Below are positions 18,984-27,853 of a stretch of 64,000 nucleotides of DNA, piece after piece (position 1 is the stretch's first letter; each line of letters opens with the position of its first letter). Made by a program: the position numbers and the translations under genes. The notes beneath the pieces are model-generated. The model was not told the DNA's origin and did not search any database. It worked only from the letters and a program-made list of their open reading frames with translations. Origin of the DNA: GCA-2737725 sp965229355 (GTDB lineage Bacteria > Pseudomonadota > Alphaproteobacteria > Rhodospirillales > Rhodospirillaceae); the NCBI GenBank assembly GCA_965229355.1, contig OZ245869.1:2418001-2482000 (forward strand), in the 5' to 3' direction.

Positions 18984-19610
18984 TTACTTTAGCGCCTGAG
19001 CCAGCATCCAAACAGCAAAACCAATCAAAACAATCGCCGAGGCCTTATTAATAAGCCCCAGGGTGTGCGTGCTGATCTTGGCGCGGAAGGCGGCGACGGT
19101 GCCGCTGAGGAACATCCACCACAGCATCGAACCCACGAACGTGCCCAGCACCAATACAAGGGCCTGTGTGCTGCTGCCAGCTGTTAAGCCTGCACCTGCA
19201 AAGATCGCCGCGAACGATAGAATAGTCATGGGGTTGGTCAGCGTCAGCGCACAGGTGCTGATGAACGCGACCCACAATGATTTACCAGCCGCTCCATTAT
19301 TTGCCGCAGTATCGCCGGGCACTTGCTTCCATGTGGTCCAAGCAATCCAGAGCAGGACCGCAATCCCAACGATGCGCAAATACACGCCGGCGCTTTGCAG
19401 CAACGCGGTGACAGCGGCAATCCCAAGCGCACCGATGGCTGCGTAAATTGCATCAGCTGTTGCAGCGCCGAGGCCCGTGATGAAGCCAGCCCACATCCCT
19501 TGAGCGAGTGTTGTGCGCATACACAGCACGCCGATGGGCCCCACAGGTGCGGCGATAGAGACACCAATCACGAGGCCTTTGACGAAATCAGTGAGAAGTT
19601 CAGTAAACAT
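18984..19610 (-). CDS. LysE/RhtB family exporter
   Basis: 208-residue inner-membrane protein with six hydrophobic segments, of the LysE family that exports amino acids or related small molecules. Typical features are the first helix with P-V-G-P-I-G-V-L-C-M-R-T-T-LAQG and ALTLTNPMTILSFAAIFAG near the middle. ATG 19610 is chosen over an in-frame TTG (19622), which overlaps the GGGA ribosome site. Substrate unknown. Confidence 0.88.
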   Translation of the reverse strand: MFTELLTDFVKGLVIGVSIAAPVGPIGVLCMRTTLAQGMWAGFITGLGAATADAIYAAIGALGIAAVTALLQSAGVYLRIVGIAVLLWIAWTTWKQVPGDTAANNGAAGKSLWVAFISTCALTLTNPMTILSFAAIFAGAGLTAGSSTQALVLVLGTFVGSMLWWMFLSGTVAAFRAKISTHTLGLINKASAIVLIGFAVWMLAQALK

Positions 19611-19635
19611 GGCGGTTCCCAAAGTCAGACTATTC

Positions 19636-19658
19636 TTGCCGGTTCAACCGACCGGCAA
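19636..19658 (-). terminator. Hairpin downstream of accA, possible terminator
   Basis: Perfect 8-bp arms TTGCCGGT / ACCGGCAA with a 7-base loop, 29 bases beyond the accA stop and ahead of the LysE gene. There is no clear T run, so intrinsic termination is uncertain. Confidence 0.4.
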
Positions 19659-19686
19659 CAGAACAGCAGGTAGGGGAACCTAAATG

Positions 19687-20637
19687 TTACGAGAGATTGC
19701 GGCCCATTTGCACGAACTTGTCGCGGCGGCGGGCGCGCAATTGACCAGCATCGACCTTCGTCATCTGGTTCAAGTGCGTTTCGATGGCGTCACGAACCGC
19801 AGACACGGCTGCTTCCGGCGCACGATGTGCGCCGCCCGTCGGCTCAGGGATGATGCCGTCAATGACGTTTAATTTTTCCAAGTCTTGTGCGGTCAGCTTC
19901 AACGCTTCAGCCGCAGACTTGGCTTGCTCGCCGTCGCGCCACAGGATCGACGCGCAGCCTTCTGGTGAGATGACTGAGTAGATCGAGTGTTCCAGCATCA
20001 GCACGACGTTGCCGGTGGCCAATGCAATCGCCCCGCCTGAACCGCCTTCACCGATGATGATCGAGATCAGGGGCACGCGGACGTGCAGGCAGGTTTGAAT
20101 GCAGCGTGCGATGGCTTCTGCTTGGCCGCGCTCTTCAGCGCCCACACCTGGGTACGCACCGGCCGTATCCACCAGCGTAATGATCGGCAAACCGAACTGA
20201 TCAGCCAGTTGCATCAAGCGGCGGGCTTTGCGGTAGCCCTCGGGGCGCGCCATGCCGAAGTTATGTTTAATGCGCGTTTCGGTATCACGGCCTTTTTCGA
20301 TGCCGATCACCATTACGCTGCGACCTTTGAAGCGGCCCATGCCACCCACGATGGCAGCGTCTTCGCCGTACAGGCGGTCGCCCGCCAGCGGCATATAGTC
20401 TTCGACCAACGCCTTAATGTAGTCGACCGCATGCGGGCGATCAGGGTGGCGGGCCACTTGCGTCTTCTGCCAGGGCGTTAACTTGGAATAGGTCGAGTTC
20501 AGGTCGCGCTCAACCTTGGCTTGGAGCTTGCTGACTTCCTCGGCAATGCTCATGCCGTCGGAATCCGACAAATGCCGCAGCTCGGCGATTTTGCCTTCCA
20601 ACTCAGCGATGGGCTTTTCGAAATCGAGGAAATGCAT
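19687..20637 (-). CDS. accA: Acetyl-CoA carboxylase carboxyltransferase subunit alpha
   Basis: 316-residue subunit of the heterotetrameric carboxyltransferase that makes malonyl-CoA, the first step of fatty acid synthesis. It has the coiled N terminus LDFEKPIAELEGKIAELR, TPWQKTQVARHPDRP, GRLYGED-like GDRLYGEDAAIVGGMGRF, and the CoA/oxyanion region GAYPGVGAEERGQ...IGEGGSGGAIAL. The length is standard. In several alphaproteobacteria accA lies next to xerD-aroK-aroB; here that group is about 17 kb away. Confidence 0.96.
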   Translation of the reverse strand: MHFLDFEKPIAELEGKIAELRHLSDSDGMSIAEEVSKLQAKVERDLNSTYSKLTPWQKTQVARHPDRPHAVDYIKALVEDYMPLAGDRLYGEDAAIVGGMGRFKGRSVMVIGIEKGRDTETRIKHNFGMARPEGYRKARRLMQLADQFGLPIITLVDTAGAYPGVGAEERGQAEAIARCIQTCLHVRVPLISIIIGEGGSGGAIALATGNVVLMLEHSIYSVISPEGCASILWRDGEQAKSAAEALKLTAQDLEKLNVIDGIIPEPTGGAHRAPEAAVSAVRDAIETHLNQMTKVDAGQLRARRRDKFVQMGRNLS

Positions 20638-20790
20638 TGCGCTTATGGTCCCTGGATTATTCGTTCGCGGCTGCCCAGGCTATCCACACGGGCAGCGCAG
20701 CAATGTTACGGCATTAGATGCCTAACGCCGCCCGACAAGTCAACCAAGCAGGGGGGCGGAAATATGTAAGCTATTGATTGGACACGATTA

Positions 20791-21642
20791 TTATGGCGCC
20801 TCGTGGATCCCGCGTACGATTCTTTCGTAATCTGGCTCGGTATCTGGGGCAATCAGGCCGTGGCGGATGGCAAAGTCCAGGATCACCAGGTTGACGTTGA
20901 ATTTATAGCTGGTGGTGTTCCTCACCCCATCCAGAACCTCAGCGATAGGTAGCAGTTGATAGCCCGCAAACTCGCCATCGGCGTTTTTGGGGATCACATC
21001 GGCGGGCATTTCGAGGTCAAAGCAGAAGAGGTTGTCGACCTTCAAGCCCTCGGGAGCATCGAAGCAGTAGCTGAGATTGCTGACGGGTTTGGCAGTGCGG
21101 GCCAAGGCTTCAGGCAGGCTCGCTTCCTCGCTGCATTCCTTCACCACGTTGTCCATCAGCGTCATGCCGGCCTGCTGGCCGCCCGCGACCATGTTGTCGA
21201 GCTTGCCGGGTTCAACGCGCACGGTGTTTGAGCGCGTCCCGATCCACAAGTGAATGCCATCAGCTTTGCGGATAAAGCCGTTGATGTGCACACCATACGC
21301 CCGCGTGCCAAAGCCTGGCACCATGGACCGGTCGAGGCGCATCGCTTCAGGGGCATGCCACCCGTTCTTTACAGCGTAATATTCACCCTTGAGGGCAAAA
21401 GCACCTGTGGCGACGAGGTCTTTGGCAATGGCATCGATAGCTTTGGTGCGGCTTTCGGGTGTTGTTAGCTTCGCACTGATGCTGACATCGCGAATGGTGA
21501 CATCGAAAACATCGGGAAAGCCCCCTAACAGGGCGGCACGCTCAGGGGTGATGTACCCGTATTGGCGTTTCTCGATCAGGAAAGGCAGATAGCGCTTCAC
21601 ATTGCGCGTGTTGCACTTCAGGACTTTGTCCAGAAAACTCAT
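20791..21642 (-). CDS. Nudix hydrolase with DUF4743 N-terminal domain
   Basis: 283-residue protein. The N-terminal part (about 1-115) matches the DUF4743 region found ahead of Nudix domains in Tnr3-type thiamine-related proteins. The Nudix box is GGQQAGMTLMDNVVKECSEE followed by ASLP (about residues 153-176). It keeps the K-E-C-x-EE core but lacks the first Glu of the textbook GX5E pattern, as in the Tnr3 group. It probably hydrolyses a nucleoside- or thiamine-diphosphate-like compound. The gap to accA (20638-20790) shows no gene. Confidence 0.83.
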   Translation of the reverse strand: MSFLDKVLKCNTRNVKRYLPFLIEKRQYGYITPERAALLGGFPDVFDVTIRDVSISAKLTTPESRTKAIDAIAKDLVATGAFALKGEYYAVKNGWHAPEAMRLDRSMVPGFGTRAYGVHINGFIRKADGIHLWIGTRSNTVRVEPGKLDNMVAGGQQAGMTLMDNVVKECSEEASLPEALARTAKPVSNLSYCFDAPEGLKVDNLFCFDLEMPADVIPKNADGEFAGYQLLPIAEVLDGVRNTTSYKFNVNLVILDFAIRHGLIAPDTEPDYERIVRGIHEAP

Positions 21643-21773
21643 CGGGCCTCTTGTTCATGGACGGAATGATTCAGGGCACGGTATAGTGAAACGCACCTTA
21701 CCGCAAAAGGTGCTGTAAGTTGTTGTTTGCCACCAAAGTTGTCTGTCACCAAACCAGTGGGGATTTGCGCGCC

Positions 21774-22514
21774 GTGTCATCACCCGCCTCCGGCAGCCTT
21801 TGGTCAGATCTGCGCGAACGCGCGTCTTTCGTCATTGTCGTTGCAGTCTCAACCGCCTGGATCGTTGTCGTTCTGATGGCGCTGTCGCGCTTGGGTCTCG
21901 ATGCTGTCCTTGAAATGCCCATGGGCGAGCTCTCGGCTTTGGTAGTGGCGGCCTCTGGACCGTTGATTGGGTTGTGGCTGATTGCGTCCGTATTAGAGCA
22001 GCGTGGTGAGTTGCGAGACTTGCGCCGCCGGTTGTCTGAGATGACATCTCAATCGCGCCAGAGTTTACAGCAGGCGGAGATTCAGTCGCGCGCCATGCTG
22101 GAAATGGAAATGCAGTTAAAGCGTAGCCTCGCGACCGACACGCGCCGTTTAGCCTTGCAAGATTTGGCCGCGCAAACCGCCATTATGGGCGAGCGCCTCG
22201 GCATCTTTAAAAATGATGCAGTGGATGTGGCGTGGGCGCGGTTTGGCTCGGGCGATACAGGCGCATTTGTGCAGCCGTTCTTAAGTTATGCCGTACGCCA
22301 TCCGGAATTGGCCGACCGTATGGGCGAGGCGGTCACGCGTGATGTTCAAGCCCGTGCTGCGCTGGCGGGTTTCGTGCGCCGGTACGAGCGTTTGGTCTCG
22401 GCGGTGTCGGATGACAAGCTGGCGTTAGAGACCTTGGAAGAGGGGCCGCTGGGGCAGGGCTACCGCATTTTCAAAGTCGCTGAAGCCAAAGCCTTCAACA
22501 TGGCTGCGGAATAA
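21774..22514 (+). CDS. Unknown membrane-anchored coiled-coil protein
   Basis: I do not recognise the family. From GTG 21774 (GGGGA 10 bases upstream) the product has 246 residues; an in-frame TTG at 21720 would add 18. Two hydrophobic segments at about residues 15-40 and 52-75 (SFVIVVAVSTAWIVVVLMAL; LVVAASGPLIGLWLIASVL) are followed by a charged, probably coiled-coil stretch (RGELRDLRRRLSEMTSQSRQ...). The C-terminal part is soluble with WARFGSGDTGAFVQPFL. Topology suggests two membrane passes and a cytoplasmic tail. The neighbour 30 bp downstream is another short unknown gene on the same strand. Confidence 0.65.
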   Translation: MSSPASGSLWSDLRERASFVIVVAVSTAWIVVVLMALSRLGLDAVLEMPMGELSALVVAASGPLIGLWLIASVLEQRGELRDLRRRLSEMTSQSRQSLQQAEIQSRAMLEMEMQLKRSLATDTRRLALQDLAAQTAIMGERLGIFKNDAVDVAWARFGSGDTGAFVQPFLSYAVRHPELADRMGEAVTRDVQARAALAGFVRRYERLVSAVSDDKLALETLEEGPLGQGYRIFKVAEAKAFNMAAE

Positions 22515-22544
22515 TGGGCTTGGTGAGGCTTTGTTCAAAATCAA

Positions 22545-22943
22545 ATGCCGAACTTCATCAAAAAAACACTCAAAGCGATCGGTCTAAAATCGGCTGAACC
22601 GCCGAAGCCCAAACCACCAGCAAAAAAGCAGGTGGGCGTGCTGCCGCCGTCTGAGCGCGAAGCCCTGGTGAAGCACGCTATGGACCTTTACCGCGCCAAC
22701 CGCGCGCAAATGAGTGCTGTCATCGATAATGCGCTCAAGCAACTCCGAGACGCGCCCATCAATCTGCACGATGTTGATTCGATGACGCGCCTGTTGAGTA
22801 TCCGCCGGGCCTATTTGGACATGCGCCAGCTGATGAATCACCGCGAGCGCCGATACTTGGTTTTGGCGGGAATCCGCGAGCTTTTAGAGCAAAAGCCCAA
22901 AGTGGCACCCCCTGGGGTGAAGAAGCTCGTGGTAAAGCGTTGA
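22545..22943 (+). CDS. Small basic protein of unknown function
   Basis: 132 residues, unrecognised. The first 30 residues are Lys/Pro rich (EPPKPKPPAKK). The middle is a predicted helical stretch (EREALVKHAMDLYRANRAQMSAVIDNALKQLRD), and the C terminus is basic (PPGVKKLVVKR). There is no signal peptide. It lies 30 bp after the membrane coiled-coil gene, so the two may form an operon, and it precedes the rpmB leader. Confidence 0.6.
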   Translation: MPNFIKKTLKAIGLKSAEPPKPKPPAKKQVGVLPPSEREALVKHAMDLYRANRAQMSAVIDNALKQLRDAPINLHDVDSMTRLLSIRRAYLDMRQLMNHRERRYLVLAGIRELLEQKPKVAPPGVKKLVVKR

Positions 22944-23000
22944 AAATACTGTTGTTTTTTAGGTCGATTCGGTGGCTGTTGTCGCTGTTTCTGCCTTGAC

Positions 23001-23054
23001 GTGCCGCGGGGGCACAGGTAAAACCCGCGCCTTCCGTCGGCGGGTGCAAACCTG
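23001..23054 (+). promoter_or_regulatory. Structured leader ahead of rpmB
   Basis: Two adjacent stem-loops lie in the 137-bp gap before rpmB. The first is GTGCC-GCGGG-GGCAC (23001-23015). The second is a longer stem with CAGGT (23015-23019) pairing ACCTG (23050-23054), an internal loop, then ACCCG (23023-23027) pairing CGGGT (23041-23045). The second ends 26 bases before the start codon. A ribosomal-protein or growth-linked leader is possible; no known riboswitch was recognised. Confidence 0.4.
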
Positions 23055-23080
23055 CCGAATCCCTATTGATGAGGTTTATC

Positions 23081-23377
23081 ATGGCCCGCCGTTGCGCCGC
23101 ATCCGGCCGAGGCGTTCAGACTGGCAATAACGTCAGCCACGCCAACAACAAGACCAAACGCCGGTTCTTGCCGAACCTGCACCCGGTCACCATGCTGAGC
23201 GACACGCTGCGCGTGAAGATTCGTCTGCGTTTGACGAGCCACGGCCTGCGTACAGTCGAAAAGCGTGGTGGTATCGACGCCTTCTTGCTGTCGACGCCGA
23301 ATTCGAAATTGCAGCCTGAAGCGTTGACGCTGAAGCGCCGCGTGCAAAAGGCTAAAGCTGCGCAAGCCGCCGCCTAA
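23081..23377 (+). CDS. rpmB: 50S ribosomal protein L28
   Basis: 98-residue large-subunit protein. It has the L28 N terminus MARRCAASGRGVQTGNNVSHANNKTKRRFLPNL and a C-terminal basic tail with alanines typical of alphaproteobacterial L28. ATG 23081 is chosen over 23066 because GAGG lies eight bases upstream and because the mature family sequence starts here. A terminator follows. Confidence 0.97.
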   Translation: MARRCAASGRGVQTGNNVSHANNKTKRRFLPNLHPVTMLSDTLRVKIRLRLTSHGLRTVEKRGGIDAFLLSTPNSKLQPEALTLKRRVQKAKAAQAAA

Positions 23378-23399
23378 TTTGTTGCACGAGACAGAGATT

Positions 23400-23430
23400 A
23401 AAAAAGCCCGCTGGTTCAGCGGGCTTTTTT
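23400..23430 (+). terminator. Rho-independent terminator of rpmB
   Basis: GCCCGCT (23406-23412), five-base loop, AGCGGGC (23418-23424), then six Ts, with a matching A run in front. It therefore also works for the convergent MAPEG gene, which ends at 23450. Confidence 0.92.
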
Positions 23431-23449
23431 GTTGTGTGAATGTTCGTGC

Positions 23450-23887
23450 CTACAGGCGCGCAAACAGCGCCAGTGCAAGCTGTACCCACATCACCAACAA
23501 CGCGATCCAGCCAATCACAAAGGCTAATGCCCGCTGGCGCACATTGTTGTAGGTCAGGTGGATGAAGCTTTGCGTAACGCGTGCGGCGGCATAGACCCAC
23601 GCCGTGATGTAAAGCGCATCGGTGGTCGCGGCCAACGCAAACGCAGTGAAGCAGCCGACATAAAAGATGATCGGCGCTTCAAAGAGGTTTGCGTAATGCC
23701 GAACCGTTATGGCGGTTGGTTCCGGTTCTACAGCGCCTTGAAAGGCTGTGTAGAACTTCAAAGGGACCTGACGGCCACTGATGGTTTTGAACCGCACCTG
23801 AACCATGCGGAGAAAGCCGATGATCGTGAGTGCCACCACCACTAGCATCGGCAGAAAAATCAAAGCTTGATTGAACGTCATCTCCAT
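23450..23887 (-). CDS. MAPEG family membrane protein
   Basis: 145-residue protein with four hydrophobic segments, of the MAPEG family (eicosanoid/glutathione metabolism relatives). The family stretch YANLFEAPIIFYVGC and a following R-V-T-Q-S-F-I-H-L-T-Y-N-N-V-R-QR segment are present. ATG 23887 follows GGAGG by eight bases; a GTG one codon upstream is less likely. Bacterial MAPEG substrates are largely unknown. Confidence 0.85.
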   Translation of the reverse strand: MEMTFNQALIFLPMLVVVALTIIGFLRMVQVRFKTISGRQVPLKFYTAFQGAVEPEPTAITVRHYANLFEAPIIFYVGCFTAFALAATTDALYITAWVYAAARVTQSFIHLTYNNVRQRALAFVIGWIALLVMWVQLALALFARL

Positions 23888-23931
23888 CACGTATCCTCCC
23901 CAGGTTTAGTGATGATTATGGCCCGCGAAAT

Positions 23932-24369
23932 TTAGGTGCCCAAAGGCGCGTGTCGACAGAGTGTAGATGTAACGCCTTCTTCGCCCAAGCTGTTCCCGCC
24001 TGCGTGTGCTGGGCTTGGATGCTTCACCGGAGATATGCGGCCCTCTTTGGCCATACGCCATTCGGCGTCTTCCCAAGTGGGCGGCAATTCGCTGGTCCAT
24101 TCAAACCGAGCCGTCGATGCTTCATCGCACCAGTTGACCAAATGCGGCATCGCTTTGCGATGCGCACCGGACATCATGAAAGCGCGCAACGCTTCCACAT
24201 CACGCCACACGGTCACCGTCCAGAACGCTTGGCCACGCCGCGTCGCAGTGGCTGCAAAGCAACCACTGGCGCTGCGAGCCTGAAGCACGGACATCAGCGC
24301 ATGAAACACAAAAGGCAGTGTGTACCAATTCGATCTCAGACGAACCCGTGTGACAGATGCGATAGCCAT
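23932..24369 (-). CDS. Small ferredoxin-fold protein, monooxygenase/DUF3291-like
   Basis: 145-residue cytosolic protein. The sequence FWTVTVWRDVEALRAFMMSGAHRKAMPHL, with a preceding R-x-G-Q-A stretch, fits the dimeric alpha/beta-barrel fold of antibiotic-biosynthesis-monooxygenase and DUF3291 proteins. The frame extends upstream to 24507 into the neighbouring gene, but ATG 24369 starts the conserved part. It follows the secreted-protein gene by 19 bp. Function unknown. Confidence 0.65.
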   Translation of the reverse strand: MAIASVTRVRLRSNWYTLPFVFHALMSVLQARSASGCFAATATRRGQAFWTVTVWRDVEALRAFMMSGAHRKAMPHLVNWCDEASTARFEWTSELPPTWEDAEWRMAKEGRISPVKHPSPAHAGGNSLGEEGVTSTLCRHAPLGT

Positions 24370-24388
24370 GCTTGTGCAATCCTGAGTG

Positions 24389-24814
24389 TTAATGCTGAAC
24401 TTCAGCGACGCTGGTTTCAGACCGTAAGCTTGCGGCCTTACGTGTGATCTCGATGTTGGCTTGCACAACTTTTTCGTAGCCGTACTCAGCCGAAGTGACT
24501 TGTGCATCCGCGCAGGTTGCTTTGGCGCGCGTCGCGTCGCCTTGGCGAATTAGCCCTAAGCAGAGGTTATGAAGTGCAACGACGCGGTCGTAGCCCTTCG
24601 CGTTCTCTAACGCGCGTTCTGCGTATTTCACCGCGCGGCCCGTATGGCCGATCACCAAAGCCTTGGTGGACTGCGAGGCGGCAATCGACTCTTTGGGCCA
24701 CAGCAGGGTGGGTGCACGCGTATCGGCTGCCAGTACCGAGCCAGCCGTACCAACAGAAATCGCCAAAACCAGAGCTAACGTAATGATATTGAATGCATTA
24801 TCGACGCGGCTCAT
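24389..24814 (-). CDS. Secreted TPR-like small protein
   Basis: 141 residues with a clear signal peptide (hydrophobic FNIITLALVLAISVGTAGSVLA, cleavage likely after VLAA at about residue 30). The mature part is helical with a TPR-like pattern (GRAVKYAERALENAKGYDRVVALHNLCLGLIRQGDATRAKATCADA). Family and role unknown. It is divergent from the LysR gene across a 188-bp AT-rich gap. Confidence 0.7.
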   Translation of the reverse strand: MSRVDNAFNIITLALVLAISVGTAGSVLAADTRAPTLLWPKESIAASQSTKALVIGHTGRAVKYAERALENAKGYDRVVALHNLCLGLIRQGDATRAKATCADAQVTSAEYGYEKVVQANIEITRKAASLRSETSVAEVQH

Positions 24815-25002
24815 TGAAGTCTCTCCTGTTGCGTTGCAACATAATGCACCGGTAAATGCTGCGCTGCAATATGTCTGAGGCCTTACAAATATGATAAAAA
24901 AAATCCGAATAGTAGACGGAGAGATTGAATAAGAGTTAGATAAAAAACGAATACACGAAGTTTGAAGGGGATTCCCGTTAAGGGATCAGAGCGGTTGGGA
25001 CC

Positions 25003-25923
25003 ATGAGTGAAATGGATTGGAGCGCGCTGCGCGACTTCTTGGCGGTGGCCAAGACGGGCAGCCTGTCACGCGCGGCACGTGACTTGAAAATCAGCCAGCC
25101 GACGTTAAGCCGCCGGGTTGCAGCCCTTGAAGAGCAGTTGGGCACGCGCCTGTTTGTGCGCACGCCCCGTGGACTTTTGCTTACCGATGATGGCGAGGGC
25201 GTGCTGGAAGGCGCGCGTCGTGTGGAGCAGGAGGCTTTGTCGATTGAGCGCAAGGCCGATGCACTGCAACAAACATTGAACGGCACGGTGCGCATTTCTC
25301 TGACCGAAAGTTTGGGCACCATATGGCTGCCGCAAAAGCTAGCGGCCTTTCATGAAAAGCATCCAGGGTTATGTGTCGAGGTGTTGGTGGATAATCGCGC
25401 AGTCGATTTGGTGAGGCGTGAAGCTGACATTGCCGTGCGGATGTTCCGACCCACGCAGGCTGATTTAATTGCCAAGCGTGTGGGTGACGTGGTGATGGGC
25501 ATGTATGCCACTACGGATTATCTCGCGAAGAATGGCCGCCCGGAGACACTTGAAGATTTGAAAAGCCATACGCTTGTCAGTTTTGATGAAAGCATGGGGG
25601 CACATCCGGCGGTCCAGAAGCTGGAAAGCCACTTTATCCGCGAGAAGATCGTGCACCGCGCTGGCAGTTTCTTAGGCCAGCTGACGGCGACACGCGCTGG
25701 AATTGGTTTGGGCGTGCACGATTGCTATTTGGCGGCGAGCTACCCAGACCTGGAGCGTTTATTACCACGCCTGTTCCAGCATCGTCTGGAAGTGTGGTTG
25801 GTCACACACCCTGACGTGCGCCGCAGTGCGCGCATTCGCGCAGTGTATGACTTCTTGTGTGATGCATTTGTGCAAGACCGCGCAGCACTGTTGGGCGAAG
25901 AGCCGCTGAAAAAAGCGGCTTAA
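25003..25923 (+). CDS. LysR family transcriptional regulator
   Basis: 306 residues. The N-terminal winged helix-turn-helix (LRDFLAVAKTGSLSRAARDLKISQPTLSRRVAALEEQLGTRLFVRTPRGLLLTDDG, residues 7-62) is canonical. The C-terminal effector domain begins VRISLTESLGTIWLP. It is divergently arranged to the secreted-protein gene (24389-24814), which is the natural candidate target. Effector unknown. It ends five bases before the convergent cobT. Confidence 0.92.
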   Translation: MSEMDWSALRDFLAVAKTGSLSRAARDLKISQPTLSRRVAALEEQLGTRLFVRTPRGLLLTDDGEGVLEGARRVEQEALSIERKADALQQTLNGTVRISLTESLGTIWLPQKLAAFHEKHPGLCVEVLVDNRAVDLVRREADIAVRMFRPTQADLIAKRVGDVVMGMYATTDYLAKNGRPETLEDLKSHTLVSFDESMGAHPAVQKLESHFIREKIVHRAGSFLGQLTATRAGIGLGVHDCYLAASYPDLERLLPRLFQHRLEVWLVTHPDVRRSARIRAVYDFLCDAFVQDRAALLGEEPLKKAA

Positions 25924-25928
25924 AATTT

Positions 25929-27839
25929 CTAACCAATCATCGCTGAGCCGCGCGGCATTGCGCCGCGCGTATCTTCTTCAAACAGGTCGGTCAGTTCCTG
26001 CATAACTGCGCCACCTAACTCGTCGGCGTCCATCAGAGTGACGGCGCGGCGGTAGTAACGCGTGACATCGTGGCCAATACCAATGGCCAGCAATTGCACA
26101 GGCGATTGATTTTCGATGTAGGCAATCACATCGCGCAAGTGCTGTTCTAAGTAGTTGCCGGGATTCACCGACAAGGTTGAATCATCCACCGGAGCGCCGT
26201 CCGAAATCACCATCAGAATACGGCGCTCTTCGTGGCGGCTGATCAGGCGGTTGTGCGCCCAGGCCAACGCTTCGCCGTCGATATTCTCTTTCAAAATGCC
26301 TTCGCGCAGCATCAAACCCAAATTGCGCCGCGCCCGGCGCCACGGTGTGTCCGCGGCTTTGTAGATGATGTGGCGCAGGTCGTTTAAGCGGCCCGGATTG
26401 GCAGGCTTGCCGTTCTCAGCCCAATGTTTGCGGGCCTGGCCGCCTTTCCATTGGCTGGTGGTGAAACCCAAAATCTCCACCTTCACGCCGCAGCGTTCTA
26501 GCGTCCGCGCTAGAATATCAGCCGTCATGGCGGCGATGGTAATCGGGCGGCCGCGCATGGAACCTGAGTTGTCGATCAGCAGCGTAACTGCCGTATCGCG
26601 GAACTTGGTTTCATTCTCGCGCTTGAACGACAAAGAATGCGTCGGGTTGGCCACGATACGCGCCAAGCGGCTGGCATCCAGCAAGCCTTCTTCTAAATCA
26701 AACATCCAGCTGCGTTGCTGCTGTGCCATCAAGCGGCGCTGCAAACGGTTGGCGAGGCGCGACACCACGCCCTGCAAGTGCGCAAGTTGACGGTCGAGTT
26801 GTAAGCGTAACCGCGACAATTCATCGGGGTCGCACAGGTTTGCAGCGTCTTCAATTTGATCGTACTGCGTGGTGTAGATCTTATAGCGCGCCTGGCCCTT
26901 TTGCTCGTTATGGCCGGGCTTGGGGCGCATCTGCTTGCCATCCGAGCCCGGTTCCATCGCTGATTCCAGCATGGAGGACTCTTGGCTATCTTGCTCGTCC
27001 TGCGTGGCTTCGCCGTCGACTTCTTCAGCACCGGCTTGGCTGTCGCTTTCACCGGCCGCAGATTCCTGCTCTTGATCTTGCTGTTCGCTGGCGTCGTCCT
27101 CTTTGGACTCGCTTTCCGTTTCGTCGCCTGCGTCGGTTTCTTCGTCGTTGAGATCACGCCCGCCGTCGTCTTTTTCCAGCTCAAGCTCTTCGATGACTTT
27201 ACGCAAAATATCAGCGTAGGCTTTCTGGTTGCCCAGATTGTCTTTCAGCGCATCTAAGTGCTTGTCTAGCTTTTCACCGAACTCGGCTTCGAAAATGCCT
27301 TTCACGTGCTCGCAGGTGGGGCCCAATTTGAACCCGCCACAGCGATCGTGGATCAGCACTTTTAAGGCATCGCCCATCTGCACCTGGAACGAATTGCGCG
27401 CGAGCGCGTAGCCTTCCAGCGTCAGGCGTTGCTCTAGCGATTCCCCAATATTTTGTGCAACGCCCTGGTAATGGCCAGTACCCAAGGCTTCAACGCGCGT
27501 CTGTTCCATGGCGTTATAGGCATCAATGGCGTCTTTGCCATTGGGCATACGGCGTTGATGTAGCGTTGCGTTGTGGTGCTTGAGGCGCATCGCCATCGCA
27601 TCAGCAGCGCCACGCAAACGCACCACGTTCTCATGCGTCAGCTTTTGTGGCGGCAAAGGCAGGCGCACTTCACCGCTCGCCGATGCGCCAAGCTTTTGAT
27701 TGTTGGCGATGGGTGTAAAAACAACCGACGCTTCTTTGTTCCCCGACAGCGCCTTTACGGCAGCCGAGGTCGCCGTCTTAAAGGCTTCAGTCTTTGACGG
27801 TCCGCGTTCGGGATAGCTTTGGTATTGGTTAGGCGGCAC
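25929..27839 (-). CDS. cobT: Cobaltochelatase subunit CobT
   Basis: 636-residue subunit of the aerobic cobaltochelatase (CobNST), which inserts cobalt into hydrogenobyrinic acid diamide during B12 synthesis. The N terminus is a CobT-type helical domain and the middle an acidic Glu/Asp/Gln-rich linker (about residues 215-310). The C terminus is a von Willebrand A domain with the MIDAS motif DNSGSMRG and VISDGAPVDDSTL. The start is GTG (27839), with no good ribosome site, 14 bp after the cobS stop. The CobN subunit is not in the window. Confidence 0.93.
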   Translation of the reverse strand: MPPNQYQSYPERGPSKTEAFKTATSAAVKALSGNKEASVVFTPIANNQKLGASASGEVRLPLPPQKLTHENVVRLRGAADAMAMRLKHHNATLHQRRMPNGKDAIDAYNAMEQTRVEALGTGHYQGVAQNIGESLEQRLTLEGYALARNSFQVQMGDALKVLIHDRCGGFKLGPTCEHVKGIFEAEFGEKLDKHLDALKDNLGNQKAYADILRKVIEELELEKDDGGRDLNDEETDAGDETESESKEDDASEQQDQEQESAAGESDSQAGAEEVDGEATQDEQDSQESSMLESAMEPGSDGKQMRPKPGHNEQKGQARYKIYTTQYDQIEDAANLCDPDELSRLRLQLDRQLAHLQGVVSRLANRLQRRLMAQQQRSWMFDLEEGLLDASRLARIVANPTHSLSFKRENETKFRDTAVTLLIDNSGSMRGRPITIAAMTADILARTLERCGVKVEILGFTTSQWKGGQARKHWAENGKPANPGRLNDLRHIIYKAADTPWRRARRNLGLMLREGILKENIDGEALAWAHNRLISRHEERRILMVISDGAPVDDSTLSVNPGNYLEQHLRDVIAYIENQSPVQLLAIGIGHDVTRYYRRAVTLMDADELGGAVMQELTDLFEEDTRGAMPRGSAMIG

Positions 27840-27853
27840 GGGCGATTGAACTA

